A stretch of 64,000 nucleotides of DNA from Xanthomonas floridensis (GTDB taxonomy: Bacteria; Pseudomonadota; Gammaproteobacteria; Xanthomonadales; Xanthomonadaceae). The stretch lies in assembly GCF_001642575.1 (NCBI RefSeq), contig NZ_LXNG01000056.1, positions 62,001-126,000 of the forward strand. The letters run 5' to 3'. The position numbers were made by a program, and so were the translations under genes. The notes under the pieces are model-generated. The model was not told the origin of the DNA. It did not search any database and was given only the letters and a program-made list of their open reading frames with translations. Below, piece after piece: positions 9,390 to 18,467 of this stretch (its first letter is position 1; every line of letters begins with the position of its first letter).

Positions 9390-9722
9390 ATGAGCGTGAA
9401 CGAGTTCCTGCAACGTCTCAGCGATGCGCTGGCCGGCGAACGCCAGGCATTACTCGAGAACGACATCGATGGGTTGATGCGGCACACGCAGGACAAGCTG
9501 TCTGCGCTGCGCGGCCTGGAAGCGGCAATGCCCGAAGGCCAGGAAGAGCGCCTGCGCGAGCTGGCCGAAGCCAACCGTGCCAATGGCGCGCTGCTGGCCC
9601 GCCGCCGCCGTGAAGTGAACTGGGCGTTGCGTCACCTGGGCCGCACCGAGAGTGGGCCGTCGTACGACGCCAAGGGCCAATCCAGCGTGCTGCGCGGCGG
9701 ACGTTCGCTGGCCGTTGCCTGA
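9390..9722 (+). CDS. flgN: Flagellar export chaperone FlgN
   Basis: FlgN is the cytoplasmic chaperone of the hook-filament junction proteins FlgK and FlgL. The 110-residue product (MSVNEFLQRLSDALAGERQ) is highly helical and charged, with heptad-like spacing through about residue 85, and a Ser/Gly-rich tail. Sequence signal alone is modest, as in all FlgN proteins, but position directly after flgM and the length are typical. An AAGGA ribosome site precedes the ATG. Confidence 0.88.
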   Translation: MSVNEFLQRLSDALAGERQALLENDIDGLMRHTQDKLSALRGLEAAMPEGQEERLRELAEANRANGALLARRRREVNWALRHLGRTESGPSYDAKGQSSVLRGGRSLAVA

Positions 9723-10038
9723 CCTGCCTGCGCTGCGCCAGTGGCGCGCGCCGAGTCGGCCGGGACCTTGAGCAGGCCAGGGCCGAGGTCACTCCTGCGG
9801 GCGTGCTGCCGGAACATCCGGTCAGGCCGCCGCAGTCCGGAGTTGCCTGGAATGGGCGGCGTGCAGTCACCGCCATATCTCTACAGACACGCAGTGTGAT
9901 GCAGCGGTCGTGCCCGCCTGACCAAGGCTCGGGTGGCTTGGTCACGCTGCAAATGCGCTGAACCTGATCCCGCCAGCGTCCGTCTGCCGGTCGTGCAGCC
10001 TCCCTGCGTGCTGCTCGAAGAACGGCTGAAGAAATGTT
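9723..10038. other. Non-coding stretch after flgN
   Basis: No open frame resembling a protein was found between flgN and the next repeat element. I also see no hairpin with T-run that would end the flgAMN transcript. The stretch leads into a diverged copy of the third repeat family (10039-10135). Confidence 0.45.
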
Positions 10039-10135
10039 GCGAGCAGTGGTCAGATGGCTGTGGACGGCGCACTCAGGACCTGAGTGTCCGACCGACGCAT
10101 GCCGATTTCAGGCACCGGCCACGCCCGGCTGCCGG
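10039..10135. repeat. Diverged intergenic repeat (family 3), copy D
   Basis: Begins GCGAGCAGTGGTCAG and contains TGTGGACGGCGCACTCAGGA, GCATGCCGA and CACCGGCCACGCCCGGCTGCC. The same ordered blocks occur at 28297-28407, 36238-36342 and 38758-38872. The outer ends (GCGAGCAGTCGTCAGG-like and CCGCCTGGCGCTGCG-like) are roughly complementary, as in REP-type palindromes. The copy is diverged, so borders are approximate. Confidence 0.6.
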
Positions 10136-10233
10136 CCGCGCACTAGGTGTGTCAGCCGCTCTAAGACCAAGCGGCGATATGGTGGCTTGAGGGTTCGGCG
10201 TATATTGAGGCGTCCTTCCTGCCGCCTCGTCCC

Positions 10234-11460
10234 GTGACCGCCAAGTTTTTTCTCAATCAGACATTGTTGCCGTCCTCGACCACGTTGCGCGCCTTTGGCG
10301 ACCAGATGCTGGAGGGCGTGTTGCTGTTCCGCGCGGACGGGCAGCTGATCCTGGCCAACGCCGTCGCGCGTCAAAGCCTGTGCAAGGAAGACCCCACCGA
10401 CGACCGCAATCTGGGCGAGCGGATCTCGCAGGTGCTGCCATCGGACGCGTTGAACCAGGCGCGCAGCAAGGGCAGCTGGACCGGCAGCCTGCCGGTGGCC
10501 GACCGCGTGGTCATTGCGCACCTGTATTACAACGAAGAACAGGGCGTAGGCCACTTTCTGGCGCTGTTCCACAACATCGAAGGCCAGCAGGATTACGAGC
10601 GCGAGCTGCAGCAACGCCACGCCGAATTGCGCCAGGCCTATATGCGCTTGAACGGCGCGCAGGACAAACTGCTGCAGTCGGAAAAGATGGCTTCCATCGG
10701 CCAGCTGGCCGCCGGCGTGGCACACGAGATCAATAATCCGATCGGCTATGTGCACTCCAATCTCGGCAGCCTGCAGGAATATCTGCGCAGCCTGTTTACC
10801 CTGATCGAAGCCTACGAGCGTGCGCTGCAGGCGCCGGACCCGAAGGCGCTGATTCCCGAGATCGACGAAATCCGCAACCGTGCCGACATCGACTTCATCA
10901 GCCGCGACCTGCCGCAGTTGATGGCCGAGTCGCGCGAAGGCATCGAGCGGGTGACCCGCATCGTGCGCGACCTCAAGGACTTTTCGTACTCGGACCGCTC
11001 CGAGTCGTGGAAGATGGTGGACCTGCACGCCGGTCTCGAATCCACGATCAACATCATCTGGAACGAGCTCAAGTACAAGGTGACCCTGGAGCGCAACTAC
11101 GCCGAGCTGCCGCTGGTGGAATGCCTGCCGTCCGAGCTCAACCAGGTCTACATGAACATGCTGCTCAACGCCGGCCAGGCGATTGTCGAGCGCGGCACGA
11201 TCACCGTCACCACCGGGCGCGACGAAGCGGAAAACGTCTGGATCCAGTTCCAGGACAGCGGCGCCGGCATCGCCCCGGACCTGCTGCAGCGCATCTTCGA
11301 CCCGTTCTTCACCACCAAGCCGGTGGGGAGCGGCACCGGTCTGGGCCTGTCGATCTCCTACGGCATCATCAACAAGCACCACGGCCGCATCGACGTGGAA
11401 AGCATCCCGGGGCAGGGCGCCAGCTTCCGGATCACGCTCCCGATCCGGCAGCCGAAGTAG
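10234..11460 (+). CDS. PAS-domain sensor histidine kinase (RavA-like)
   Basis: A soluble sensor kinase of 408 residues beginning at a GTG codon. A PAS-like sensory region (about 15-125; [20 protein letters not shown]) leads through a coiled coil to the dimerisation and phosphotransfer region, with the phosphorylated His at about 164 (GVAHEINNP). The ATPase domain has an N box ([15 protein letters not shown]), G1 ([12 protein letters not shown]) and F/G2 boxes ([19 protein letters not shown]). No membrane segment is visible. It converges on ravR, whose receiver domain is a plausible target. In X. campestris a kinase called RavA is reported to signal to RavR; by position this may be it, but I cannot verify that. 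The start is uncertain because no good ribosome site precedes the GTG. Confidence 0.85.
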   Translation: MTAKFFLNQTLLPSSTTLRAFGDQMLEGVLLFRADGQLILANAVARQSLCKEDPTDDRNLGERISQVLPSDALNQARSKGSWTGSLPVADRVVIAHLYYNEEQGVGHFLALFHNIEGQQDYERELQQRHAELRQAYMRLNGAQDKLLQSEKMASIGQLAAGVAHEINNPIGYVHSNLGSLQEYLRSLFTLIEAYERALQAPDPKALIPEIDEIRNRADIDFISRDLPQLMAESREGIERVTRIVRDLKDFSYSDRSESWKMVDLHAGLESTINIIWNELKYKVTLERNYAELPLVECLPSELNQVYMNMLLNAGQAIVERGTITVTTGRDEAENVWIQFQDSGAGIAPDLLQRIFDPFFTTKPVGSGTGLGLSISYGIINKHHGRIDVESIPGQGASFRITLPIRQPK

Positions 11461-11472
11461 CGCTGACGCGCC

Positions 11473-11712
11473 GGGAATCGGGAATCGGGAATAGAGAATG
11501 GGGAATCGTGAGAGCGGATTGCTTCGTTCTGTTTGGCTCCTGCAACGAAAGTGCTGATGCGTTTGCGTCGTTAGCGGAAGCTCTACGGTGACCTGCCAAG
11601 CTTGACTGTCAGTACCGGAAGAGGGCGTGCGCAAGGCGCTAACGCAAAGCTCGCCGAAGCCGTCTTCCGCTCTCACGATTCCCCATTCCCGATTCCCTAT
11701 TCCCTATTCCCG
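11473..11712. repeat. Inverted pair of GGGAATC-type heptamer tracts, locus 3
   Basis: The tract 11473-11508 ends GGGGAATCGTGAGAGCGGA, and the opposite tract begins with its exact complement, TCCGCTCTCACGATTCCCC, at about 11668-11686, continuing to 11712. The extended perfect arm of about 19 bases plus the heptamers makes this the clearest palindrome of the four loci. It sits between the convergent genes for the PAS kinase and RavR and overlaps the ravR stop codon, so it could act as a two-way barrier. Confidence 0.88.
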
Positions 11713-13425
11713 GCCATTGCGCAACTCGTCATGGGTGCGGAAGGCCTGGCGAATATGCTCGCGCAGTTCGTCGTCGTTCCAGGGCTTGGTCAGGAAGCGG
11801 TAGATCGCGCCGCGGTTGATCGCCTCGGTCACCGTGGCCAGGTCCGTGTAACCGGACAGCACCAGGCGCACGGTGTCGGGGTAGAGCATCTTGACCCGGC
11901 CCAGGAACTCGGTGCCGCTCATGTCGCTCATGCGCTGGTCCGAGAGAATGACCTGTACGTCGTTGGTGGCCAGCAGGTCGAAGGCGTCGCGCACGTTGCC
12001 GGCGGCCAGGATGCGGTAACCATCGCGGCGGAACAGGCGCACCAGCGAGCGCAGCACATTTTCTTCGTCGTCCAGCAGCAGCAGGGTGCGGTCTGGGCGG
12101 CTTTCGGCGAACGACTCCGGGCGCAGGTAGCGCCGGCGCAAGGCCATGCCGGCCGACTCGGCCGACATCGGCTCGCCGAACAGATATCCCTGGAAGATGT
12201 CGCAATCGTTGCGGCGCAAGAAGCCCAACTGCGCCTGCGATTCCACGCCATTGGCAATCACCGTCATGCCCAGCTGGTGGCCCATGGCAATGATGGCGCG
12301 TGCGATCGCCGCCTCGCGGCTGCCGGCCGGTGCGCTCTTGATGAAGCTGCGGTCGATCTTCAGCCGGTCCACCGGATAGCGCACCAATGCGCTCAGGCTG
12401 GAATCGCCGGTGCCGAAGTTGTCCAGGCTCAGGCTGATGCCTTCGTTGCGCAGGTTGGCCATCGTCTCGTGGACGAAGTTGACGTTATTGGTCAACGCGC
12501 TTTCGTTGATCTCCAGGGTCACGAACTGCGCCGGCACGCCGGCGGTCTGCAGCATCGCCATCACTTCGTTGAAGAAGCCCGGGCGCAACAGCTGCAGCGT
12601 GGAAACGTTCACCGCAATGCTGAAATCGTCGAACCCCTGGTCGCGCCACAACCGCGCCTGGCGCACCGCGTTCTGCAGCACCCATTCGCCGATCTGCACG
12701 ATCACGCCCAGGCGTTCGGCGGTACGCATGAAGCGCTCCGGCACCAGCATGCCCAGGGTCGGCGACTGCCAGCGCAGCAGCGCCTCCATGCCGACGATGC
12801 GGCCGTCACGGGCGCTGACCAGCGGCTGATAGCGCAGGCGCAGCTCGCCATGCGGAATGGCATCGACGATCTGCCGCGCAATGATGCTTTCGCTATGTGC
12901 GTTGGTGGCGGAGTTGCGCGTGTACAGCCGCACCGTGTTGCCGCCTTCGCGCGCGGCCTGGTAACTGGCTTCCTCGGCGTAATCCAGCAGCGTGGACAAC
13001 GAAGTGGAGTGCTCCGGACACAGGCTGATGCCGACCTTGCCGGTCATGAACAACGTGTACGGCAGCACCGACAGTGGAAGCTCCAGCTGCTGGCGAATTT
13101 CCTCGGCAAAATCCTCCGGCAACGGCGTGTCGTCGCGGCGCACCGCCACGATGATCATCTCGTCGCTGCCGTGCCGCCACAGCTTGCCGCGCGTGCCCAG
13201 AAATTCCTGCAATCGGCGCGCGGCCAGGGTCAGCGCCTGGTCGCCGACCTCGCCACTCATGTTCTCGTTGATCGAGGCAAAGTGGTCGATATCGACATGG
13301 AAGATCATCAACGGCTGCCCGCCGGAGGCGGCGGCGTCGACCAGATGCAGCAATTCGGGATTGCCTGCGCCCAGGCGTGTCGGTTTGACGATTTCCAGTC
13401 CGGGCGGGATTACGGGGCTCCACAT
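11704..13425 (-). CDS. ravR: Response regulator RavR (GGDEF-EAL-REC)
   Basis: A cyclic-di-GMP turnover response regulator with the unusual order GGDEF, EAL, then receiver at the C terminus; 573 residues. The GGDEF signature is degenerate (GSDEM, 86-90), so diguanylate cyclase activity is unlikely. The EAL motif (EALLRW, from 214) is intact, with NVS (about 273) and LEINES (about 304), but the metal-binding DDFGTG reads DNFGTG (335-340) and AEGVET reads ANGVES. The receiver spans about 445-565, with acceptor Asp496 (LSDQRMSDMSG). The gene starts four bases after the ravS stop. The RavS/RavR pair is known in X. campestris, where RavR affects virulence-factor production through cyclic-di-GMP. 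Confidence 0.9.
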   Translation of the reverse strand: MWSPVIPPGLEIVKPTRLGAGNPELLHLVDAAASGGQPLMIFHVDIDHFASINENMSGEVGDQALTLAARRLQEFLGTRGKLWRHGSDEMIIVAVRRDDTPLPEDFAEEIRQQLELPLSVLPYTLFMTGKVGISLCPEHSTSLSTLLDYAEEASYQAAREGGNTVRLYTRNSATNAHSESIIARQIVDAIPHGELRLRYQPLVSARDGRIVGMEALLRWQSPTLGMLVPERFMRTAERLGVIVQIGEWVLQNAVRQARLWRDQGFDDFSIAVNVSTLQLLRPGFFNEVMAMLQTAGVPAQFVTLEINESALTNNVNFVHETMANLRNEGISLSLDNFGTGDSSLSALVRYPVDRLKIDRSFIKSAPAGSREAAIARAIIAMGHQLGMTVIANGVESQAQLGFLRRNDCDIFQGYLFGEPMSAESAGMALRRRYLRPESFAESRPDRTLLLLDDEENVLRSLVRLFRRDGYRILAAGNVRDAFDLLATNDVQVILSDQRMSDMSGTEFLGRVKMLYPDTVRLVLSGYTDLATVTEAINRGAIYRFLTKPWNDDELREHIRQAFRTHDELRNGRE

Positions 13426-13428
13426 GAC

Positions 13429-15561
13429 TCAACGTCCACCATCTTCGTGGACGGACTCGCCGGCCGGGTGATAGGGCAGGCGCAACGTCACGCGCGTGCC
13501 TGCTCCGGGAGCCGATTCTATCGCGAGCACGCCGCCGACGGTTTGCGCACGCTCACGCATCACGATCAGCCCCAATCCACGCGGGCCTTCGGGCTCGAAT
13601 CCATCGCCATCGTCGCTGACTTCCAGACTGAAGCTGGTGCTGTCGATCGAGTGCAGGCGCATGCGCACTTCGCCCGCACAGGCGTGACGCAACGCATTGG
13701 TGAGGCTTTCCTGGGCGATACGGAAGCAGGCCTGTTCGATTTCGTTGCCGGGGCGCACGTCCAGTGACTGAATATCCAGCTCCAGCCGGACCTGCGAGGC
13801 GCGGAACAGCATCGACGCCTGCCAGCGCAAGGCTGCTTCCAGGCCCAGCGCATCCAGCTGCGGCGGACGCAACAGCATCGACAGATTGCGCAGCTTGGTC
13901 ACGGTGGAATCGGCCAGCGACACCACTTCCAGAAGATCCTCACGGCGCGCGACCGGGTCCAGCTCATCCAGCGCCGCATGCGCCGACAGCTTCATCGCGG
14001 TGATCGCCTGGCCGATGTCGTCGTGCAGATCGCGCGAGATGGCGCGGCGCTCGTCTTCCTGCAGCGAGAACAGCCGCTTGGCCATCGCCTGCAGCTCGGC
14101 ATTGCTCTCGGCCAGCGCATCGCGCATGCGCTCGGGTTCGCTCAGGTCGCGCACCACCAGCAGCTTGCAGCTGCGCCCGCCATAGCGGATATCGCCGGCC
14201 GACAAACCGGCGTAGAAGGTGCTGCCATCGCGGCGACGCATCGCCCGTGCGCTGGAGACCGGGTCGTTGCGGTCGCTGCCGGCACGCAGATACTCGCGCA
14301 CCATGGGCAGGTCGGTGTCGCTGACCAGGGTTTGCAGCGGTTCGCCCAGGATGGTCTCGCCCTGAAAGCCGAACTGGGCGGAACCGGCGGCATTGGCGTA
14401 CATCACGTGCTCGTCGGCCAGGATCAGCACGCCGTCGGGCAGCACGCGCACCAGCTCGCGGAATTGTTCTTCGCGCTCACGCAGCAGGCGCCGTGATTGT
14501 TCGCGTTCGCTCACGTCCTGCAAGGTGCCGTGCACATGGCGGGCGCCACCGGGCAGGGTCACGCTCTCGGCGCGCAGATGCACCGTGCGTGGCTGCGAAT
14601 CGCCGCCGGTGAGCGGCAGCAGTACGTCGATCTGCACCTCGCCGCCGGTGCACATGTCTTCGATCATGCGTTCGATCCGCGCCTGGGTCGCGCTGTCGGA
14701 CGCCGTCAGCAGTTCCTCCAGCCGATGTTCGCGGCGATGCATCGGCACGCTGCGCCCCAGTATGCGATACACCGCCGACGAATAGCGGCCGAGGCCGGTG
14801 GCCCGATCCAGCTGCCACGAGCCCAGCCGCGCGATGCCTTGCGCTTCTTCCAGGCGTTCCAGTGCCTCGTCGCGCAGATGCTGTGCCTGCCGCTCTTCGC
14901 TGCGGTCCACCGTGACCACCAGGCGGGCAGGGCCGCTTGCCAAATGCAGCTGGTTGCTGCGTACCTCGACATGCCGCGGGCCACTGCGTGTCAGCAGGTC
15001 TTCGTTGAGCACGCAAGTGGTGTCGCCCTTGCCACGGATCTGGGTGATGATCTCTTCCAGCCGGTCGCCATCGGCATTGGGCCAGATCGCCTGTAGCGTC
15101 TGCTGCAGGAACTCGTCGCGCTCCCAACCGAAAAATTCAAGCGCCGCGGGATTGGCATCCAGGATGCGCATGCTTGCCAGGTCGTACATGAAAGCCGGGC
15201 TGGGCAGCGCCAGGAATTTGGCCTTCAGCAGTTCCTCGGACTGCGCCAGTTGCGCATGCTCGTCCACGATCAAGGCCACAAAGCGCCGCAGCACCAGATG
15301 GATCACGATGCTGGAGAGCAGCAAAAAGCTGGCGTCCGACCAGCGCTCCGGCGTGGCGGCACCGGCCAGGTTGAGCAGGCGGTTGCCCAGTAGCAGCCAG
15401 AGCACGCCAATCAGCAGGTAGAGGCCGGTCAGCGTCCACAGGCCTTGCTGCAGGCGCGCGGCCAGGCGAAGTCGGGAAACGGGAGGGGACGAGAATGCGG
15501 GCGCGGCGACAGGTTGGTGCATGGGTCCGCGAACGACCTCAGGAGCTGGCGATGGGGCCAT
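13429..15561 (-). CDS. ravS: Membrane PAS sensor histidine kinase RavS
   Basis: A 710-residue sensor kinase. Two membrane segments lie near residues 39-62 (LWTLTGLYLLIGVLWLLLG) and 75-95 (FLLLSSIVIHLVLRRF). They are followed by about three PAS-type domains (PSPAFMYDLASMRILDANPA; GSWQLDRATGLGRYSSAVYR; VLPDGVLILADEHVMYANAA). The kinase core is of the HisKA_3 (NarX/UhpB) type, with phosphorylated His513 (RRAISRDLHDDIGQ), and a HATPase with DDGDGFEPEGPRGLGL. The start may be 15561 or the internal Met at 15522. It is translated just ahead of ravR, the expected partner, and is divergent from the PAS-GGDEF-EAL gene. Confidence 0.9.
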   Translation of the reverse strand: MAPSPAPEVVRGPMHQPVAAPAFSSPPVSRLRLAARLQQGLWTLTGLYLLIGVLWLLLGNRLLNLAGAATPERWSDASFLLLSSIVIHLVLRRFVALIVDEHAQLAQSEELLKAKFLALPSPAFMYDLASMRILDANPAALEFFGWERDEFLQQTLQAIWPNADGDRLEEIITQIRGKGDTTCVLNEDLLTRSGPRHVEVRSNQLHLASGPARLVVTVDRSEERQAQHLRDEALERLEEAQGIARLGSWQLDRATGLGRYSSAVYRILGRSVPMHRREHRLEELLTASDSATQARIERMIEDMCTGGEVQIDVLLPLTGGDSQPRTVHLRAESVTLPGGARHVHGTLQDVSEREQSRRLLREREEQFRELVRVLPDGVLILADEHVMYANAAGSAQFGFQGETILGEPLQTLVSDTDLPMVREYLRAGSDRNDPVSSARAMRRRDGSTFYAGLSAGDIRYGGRSCKLLVVRDLSEPERMRDALAESNAELQAMAKRLFSLQEDERRAISRDLHDDIGQAITAMKLSAHAALDELDPVARREDLLEVVSLADSTVTKLRNLSMLLRPPQLDALGLEAALRWQASMLFRASQVRLELDIQSLDVRPGNEIEQACFRIAQESLTNALRHACAGEVRMRLHSIDSTSFSLEVSDDGDGFEPEGPRGLGLIVMRERAQTVGGVLAIESAPGAGTRVTLRLPYHPAGESVHEDGGR

Positions 15562-15680
15562 CTTAGCCGCAACTGCGCCCGGTTCGGTCGCGCCCGCAAC
15601 AGGCGCCTCAACTAATCCGCCGAACGGCCGTTATCCATTGCGACTCCGAGCCAGGGGTCGATCCTTCGGAGTGTTCCAGA

Positions 15681-18467
15681 GTGGACTCAGGCGTCATTGC
15701 AAGCATGCTGCAGCACCCGCTGACCTCGGCGGTGGTGTTGTTGGATGCGCATGGCCAGCCCCTGGCGGCCAATCGCGTTGCGCAGTCCCTCGGGCTGCCG
15801 GCAACCCTCGGCGCATACGCCGAAGTGCTGGAAAGCAGTCGGGCCCAGGTGGCCGACAGCGGCGGCATGACCGCCTGCGTGCTGCCCGGCACCGGGGGCG
15901 GGCGCCTGGAAGGCTGGCTGCGTGCGGTCTGCGACGAGCATGGCCAGGTGATGGCCTTTACCTTGAGCATTCCCGAGCCGATGGGCGCCGATGGCACCAG
16001 CCGCTGGGAAATGGGCCTGGACAGTGCCGATCACGGTTTGTGGGACTGGGATATCCCGGCCGACGTGGTGTACCGCTCCGAACGCTGGACCCGCATGCTC
16101 GGCTATTCCGAGCAGCCGCTGCCGAACAACCTCACCGCACTTTCCGGCCTGATCCACCCCGATGATCACGCGCACGTCAGTGCCGCGGTGCAGGCGCATC
16201 TGGATGGTCGCACCGATACCTATGTGGCCGAATTCCGGCTGCGCCAGCACGATGGCCAATGGCGCTGGATCCTGGATCGCGGCCGCGTGGTCTCGCGCAC
16301 CGCCGATGGCCGCCCGTTGCGCATGGTCGGCACGCATACCGATGTGCATCACCACAAATTGCTCGAGCAGCAGCTGCGCGAGCAGCAGGCCCAGCTCGAA
16401 GAAGCCCAGCGCATCGCCAGCATGGGCAGCTGGAGCTGGGATTCGCTGAAGGACCAGCTCTGGATTTCCCAGGATTTCCTGCAGCAGCTCGGTATGACCC
16501 AGCTGCGTCTGCAGGGCATTCGCGATCTGCTGCGTCTGCTGGCCCGGCCGTCGGTTGCGCAACTGCGCAGTGCCTGGCGCAAGATCAAGCATGAAGGCCT
16601 GCCGGTGCATTTCGAGCTGGAGGTCAACGGCCTGCTCGGCGTCAATCCGCATCACCTGCGGGTGTGGGCGCAGCCGGTCTTCGATGGCGACGGCAGCATG
16701 GTGCGTGTCCTTGGCCAGCTGCAGAACGTCACCGAACAACGCCAGACCGACGCCCTGATCCGCTGGCGTACCGAGTTGCTCAACCGCGTGTCCGCGCTGG
16801 GCAAGATCGGCGGCTGCGAGATCGAGGTCGACACCCGCCGCATGCAGTGGACCGAGGAGTGCTACCGCATCCACGGCCTGCGCAAGGAAAACATCACCCT
16901 GGAGCAGGCACTGGCGCTGTACACCCAGGATTCGCGCGATGCGTTCGAAGCAGCGCTGCTGCGCATCTCCGACGGCGGCCTGCCCGAGCAACTGGAGCTG
17001 TGCTTCTACCGCAATTCCGGCCAGCGCATCTGGGTGCAGGTCCTCATTGAGCTGGACCGGCGCGAAGGCCTGCCGCCGCGCTTCGTGGCCTTGTTCCGCG
17101 ACGTCACCCGCGAGCGCGAAGCCAATGAACGCATCGAGCTGCTGGCGCATTACGACCGCCTGACCGGCCTGCCGAACCGCTTCCTGCTGCGCGAACAGGC
17201 AGAAAACGCCATCCGTGAAGCGCATGAGCGCGGCCAGGTGATGGCGATGCTGCTGATCGATCTGGATGGCTTCAAGAGCATCAACGATTCGTTCGGTCAT
17301 GCCACCGGCGACAACCTGCTCAAGCTCGCCTCCGCGCGCCTGCACCAGCACCTGCGTAACAGCGACCTGTTCGGCCGCTTCAGCGACGACGAGTTCATCG
17401 TGCTGCTGCGCGACCTCTCCGAGCCGGAAGATGCCGGACACGTGGCGCGCAAGCTGATCAGTGCGCTGGGCGAGCCGCTGCGCAAGGACCACGTCACCCT
17501 CAAGCTCGGCGCCAGTATCGGCATCGCGCTGCAAGGGGAAGGCCTGTCGGACTTCGATAGCCTGTTGCGCGCCGCCGACGCGGCGATGTATGCGGCAAAG
17601 GAATCCGGCCGCAACACGTTCCATTACTACAGCCAGGACGTGCTGCTGCGTGCGCAGCGCCGCCTGGAGCTCGAACATGCGCTGCAGGGCGCGCTCGAGC
17701 GCGAAGAATTCACCCTGGTCTACCAGCCGCTGGTCAACACCGTGGGCGATGCCTCGCCGGCAATCGAAGCGCTGATGCGCTGGAATCGCCCCGGCCATGG
17801 TCCGTGCAGCCCAGCCGAATTCATCCCGATCGCCGAAGAATGCGGCGAGATCGTGCGCCTGGGCGAATGGGTCATCGGCGAAGCCTGCCGCCAGGCGGTG
17901 GTTTGGGATCGCGCCGGGCTCAATTTCAGCCGCATTGCGGTCAATGTGTCGGCAGTGCAGTTGCGCGAGCGCGGCTTTGCCGAGCGCGTGCTGGAGATCT
18001 GCCGCGACAACAGCTGGTCGCCGTCACGGCTGGAACTGGAGCTGACCGAGTCGGCCTTGATCCGCGATTCGGACTCGCTGCGCCGCTGCTTCGAACTGTT
18101 CGAACAGAACGGCGTGCTGCTGGCGGTGGACGACTTCGGCACCGGGTTCTCCAACCTGCATTACCTCAACCGCTTCCCGGTGCAGCGCCTGAAGATCGAC
18201 CGCAGCTTCGTCCAGGGCATGCTCGACGACGCCAACACCGCCGAAGTCACCCAGGCCATCGTGCACCTGGGTCACGCGCTGGGCATGCAGGTGGTCGCCG
18301 AAGGCGTGGAGACGGTACAGGAGGACGCCTTGCTGCGCCAGCAGGGTTGCGACGAAATCCAGGGCTATTTCTACTCACGCCCGCTGTCGCCGCGCGACAT
18401 GGCGCAGTGGCTGCGCGAGGCCGAGGCCGGCATGCGGCTGGGCGCGCGGCTGGTGATTGCCAGCTGA
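15681..18467 (+). CDS. PAS-GGDEF-EAL cyclic-di-GMP phosphodiesterase-like protein
   Basis: A soluble 928-residue signalling protein starting at GTG. It has an N-terminal PAS-like region, a PAS with PAC motif (GLWDWDIPADVVYRSERWTR; RWILDRGRVVSRTADGRPL), two more PAS-like domains to about residue 480, then GGDEF and EAL domains. The GGDEF site reads SDDEF (568-572), so cyclase activity is doubtful. The EAL domain keeps E696 (EALMRW), NVSAVQL, ELELTES, D817-D818 (DDFGTG), KIDRSF and VAEGVET, so phosphodiesterase activity is expected. It is divergent from ravS with a 119-base gap, which suggests linked regulation of cyclic-di-GMP. Confidence 0.9.
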   Translation: MDSGVIASMLQHPLTSAVVLLDAHGQPLAANRVAQSLGLPATLGAYAEVLESSRAQVADSGGMTACVLPGTGGGRLEGWLRAVCDEHGQVMAFTLSIPEPMGADGTSRWEMGLDSADHGLWDWDIPADVVYRSERWTRMLGYSEQPLPNNLTALSGLIHPDDHAHVSAAVQAHLDGRTDTYVAEFRLRQHDGQWRWILDRGRVVSRTADGRPLRMVGTHTDVHHHKLLEQQLREQQAQLEEAQRIASMGSWSWDSLKDQLWISQDFLQQLGMTQLRLQGIRDLLRLLARPSVAQLRSAWRKIKHEGLPVHFELEVNGLLGVNPHHLRVWAQPVFDGDGSMVRVLGQLQNVTEQRQTDALIRWRTELLNRVSALGKIGGCEIEVDTRRMQWTEECYRIHGLRKENITLEQALALYTQDSRDAFEAALLRISDGGLPEQLELCFYRNSGQRIWVQVLIELDRREGLPPRFVALFRDVTREREANERIELLAHYDRLTGLPNRFLLREQAENAIREAHERGQVMAMLLIDLDGFKSINDSFGHATGDNLLKLASARLHQHLRNSDLFGRFSDDEFIVLLRDLSEPEDAGHVARKLISALGEPLRKDHVTLKLGASIGIALQGEGLSDFDSLLRAADAAMYAAKESGRNTFHYYSQDVLLRAQRRLELEHALQGALEREEFTLVYQPLVNTVGDASPAIEALMRWNRPGHGPCSPAEFIPIAEECGEIVRLGEWVIGEACRQAVVWDRAGLNFSRIAVNVSAVQLRERGFAERVLEICRDNSWSPSRLELELTESALIRDSDSLRRCFELFEQNGVLLAVDDFGTGFSNLHYLNRFPVQRLKIDRSFVQGMLDDANTAEVTQAIVHLGHALGMQVVAEGVETVQEDALLRQQGCDEIQGYFYSRPLSPRDMAQWLREAEAGMRLGARLVIAS

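Noticed and set aside
11602..13767. 721-codon plus-strand open frame opposite ravR and ravS
   Set aside because: It is a shadow of the high-GC coding strand: His/Gln/Arg/Ala-rich, no family resemblance, no ribosome site, and crosses two well-supported genes.
15687..17798. 703-codon minus-strand open frame opposite the PAS-GGDEF-EAL gene
   Set aside because: Same codon-phase shadow effect; the plus-strand protein has clear domains along the whole length.
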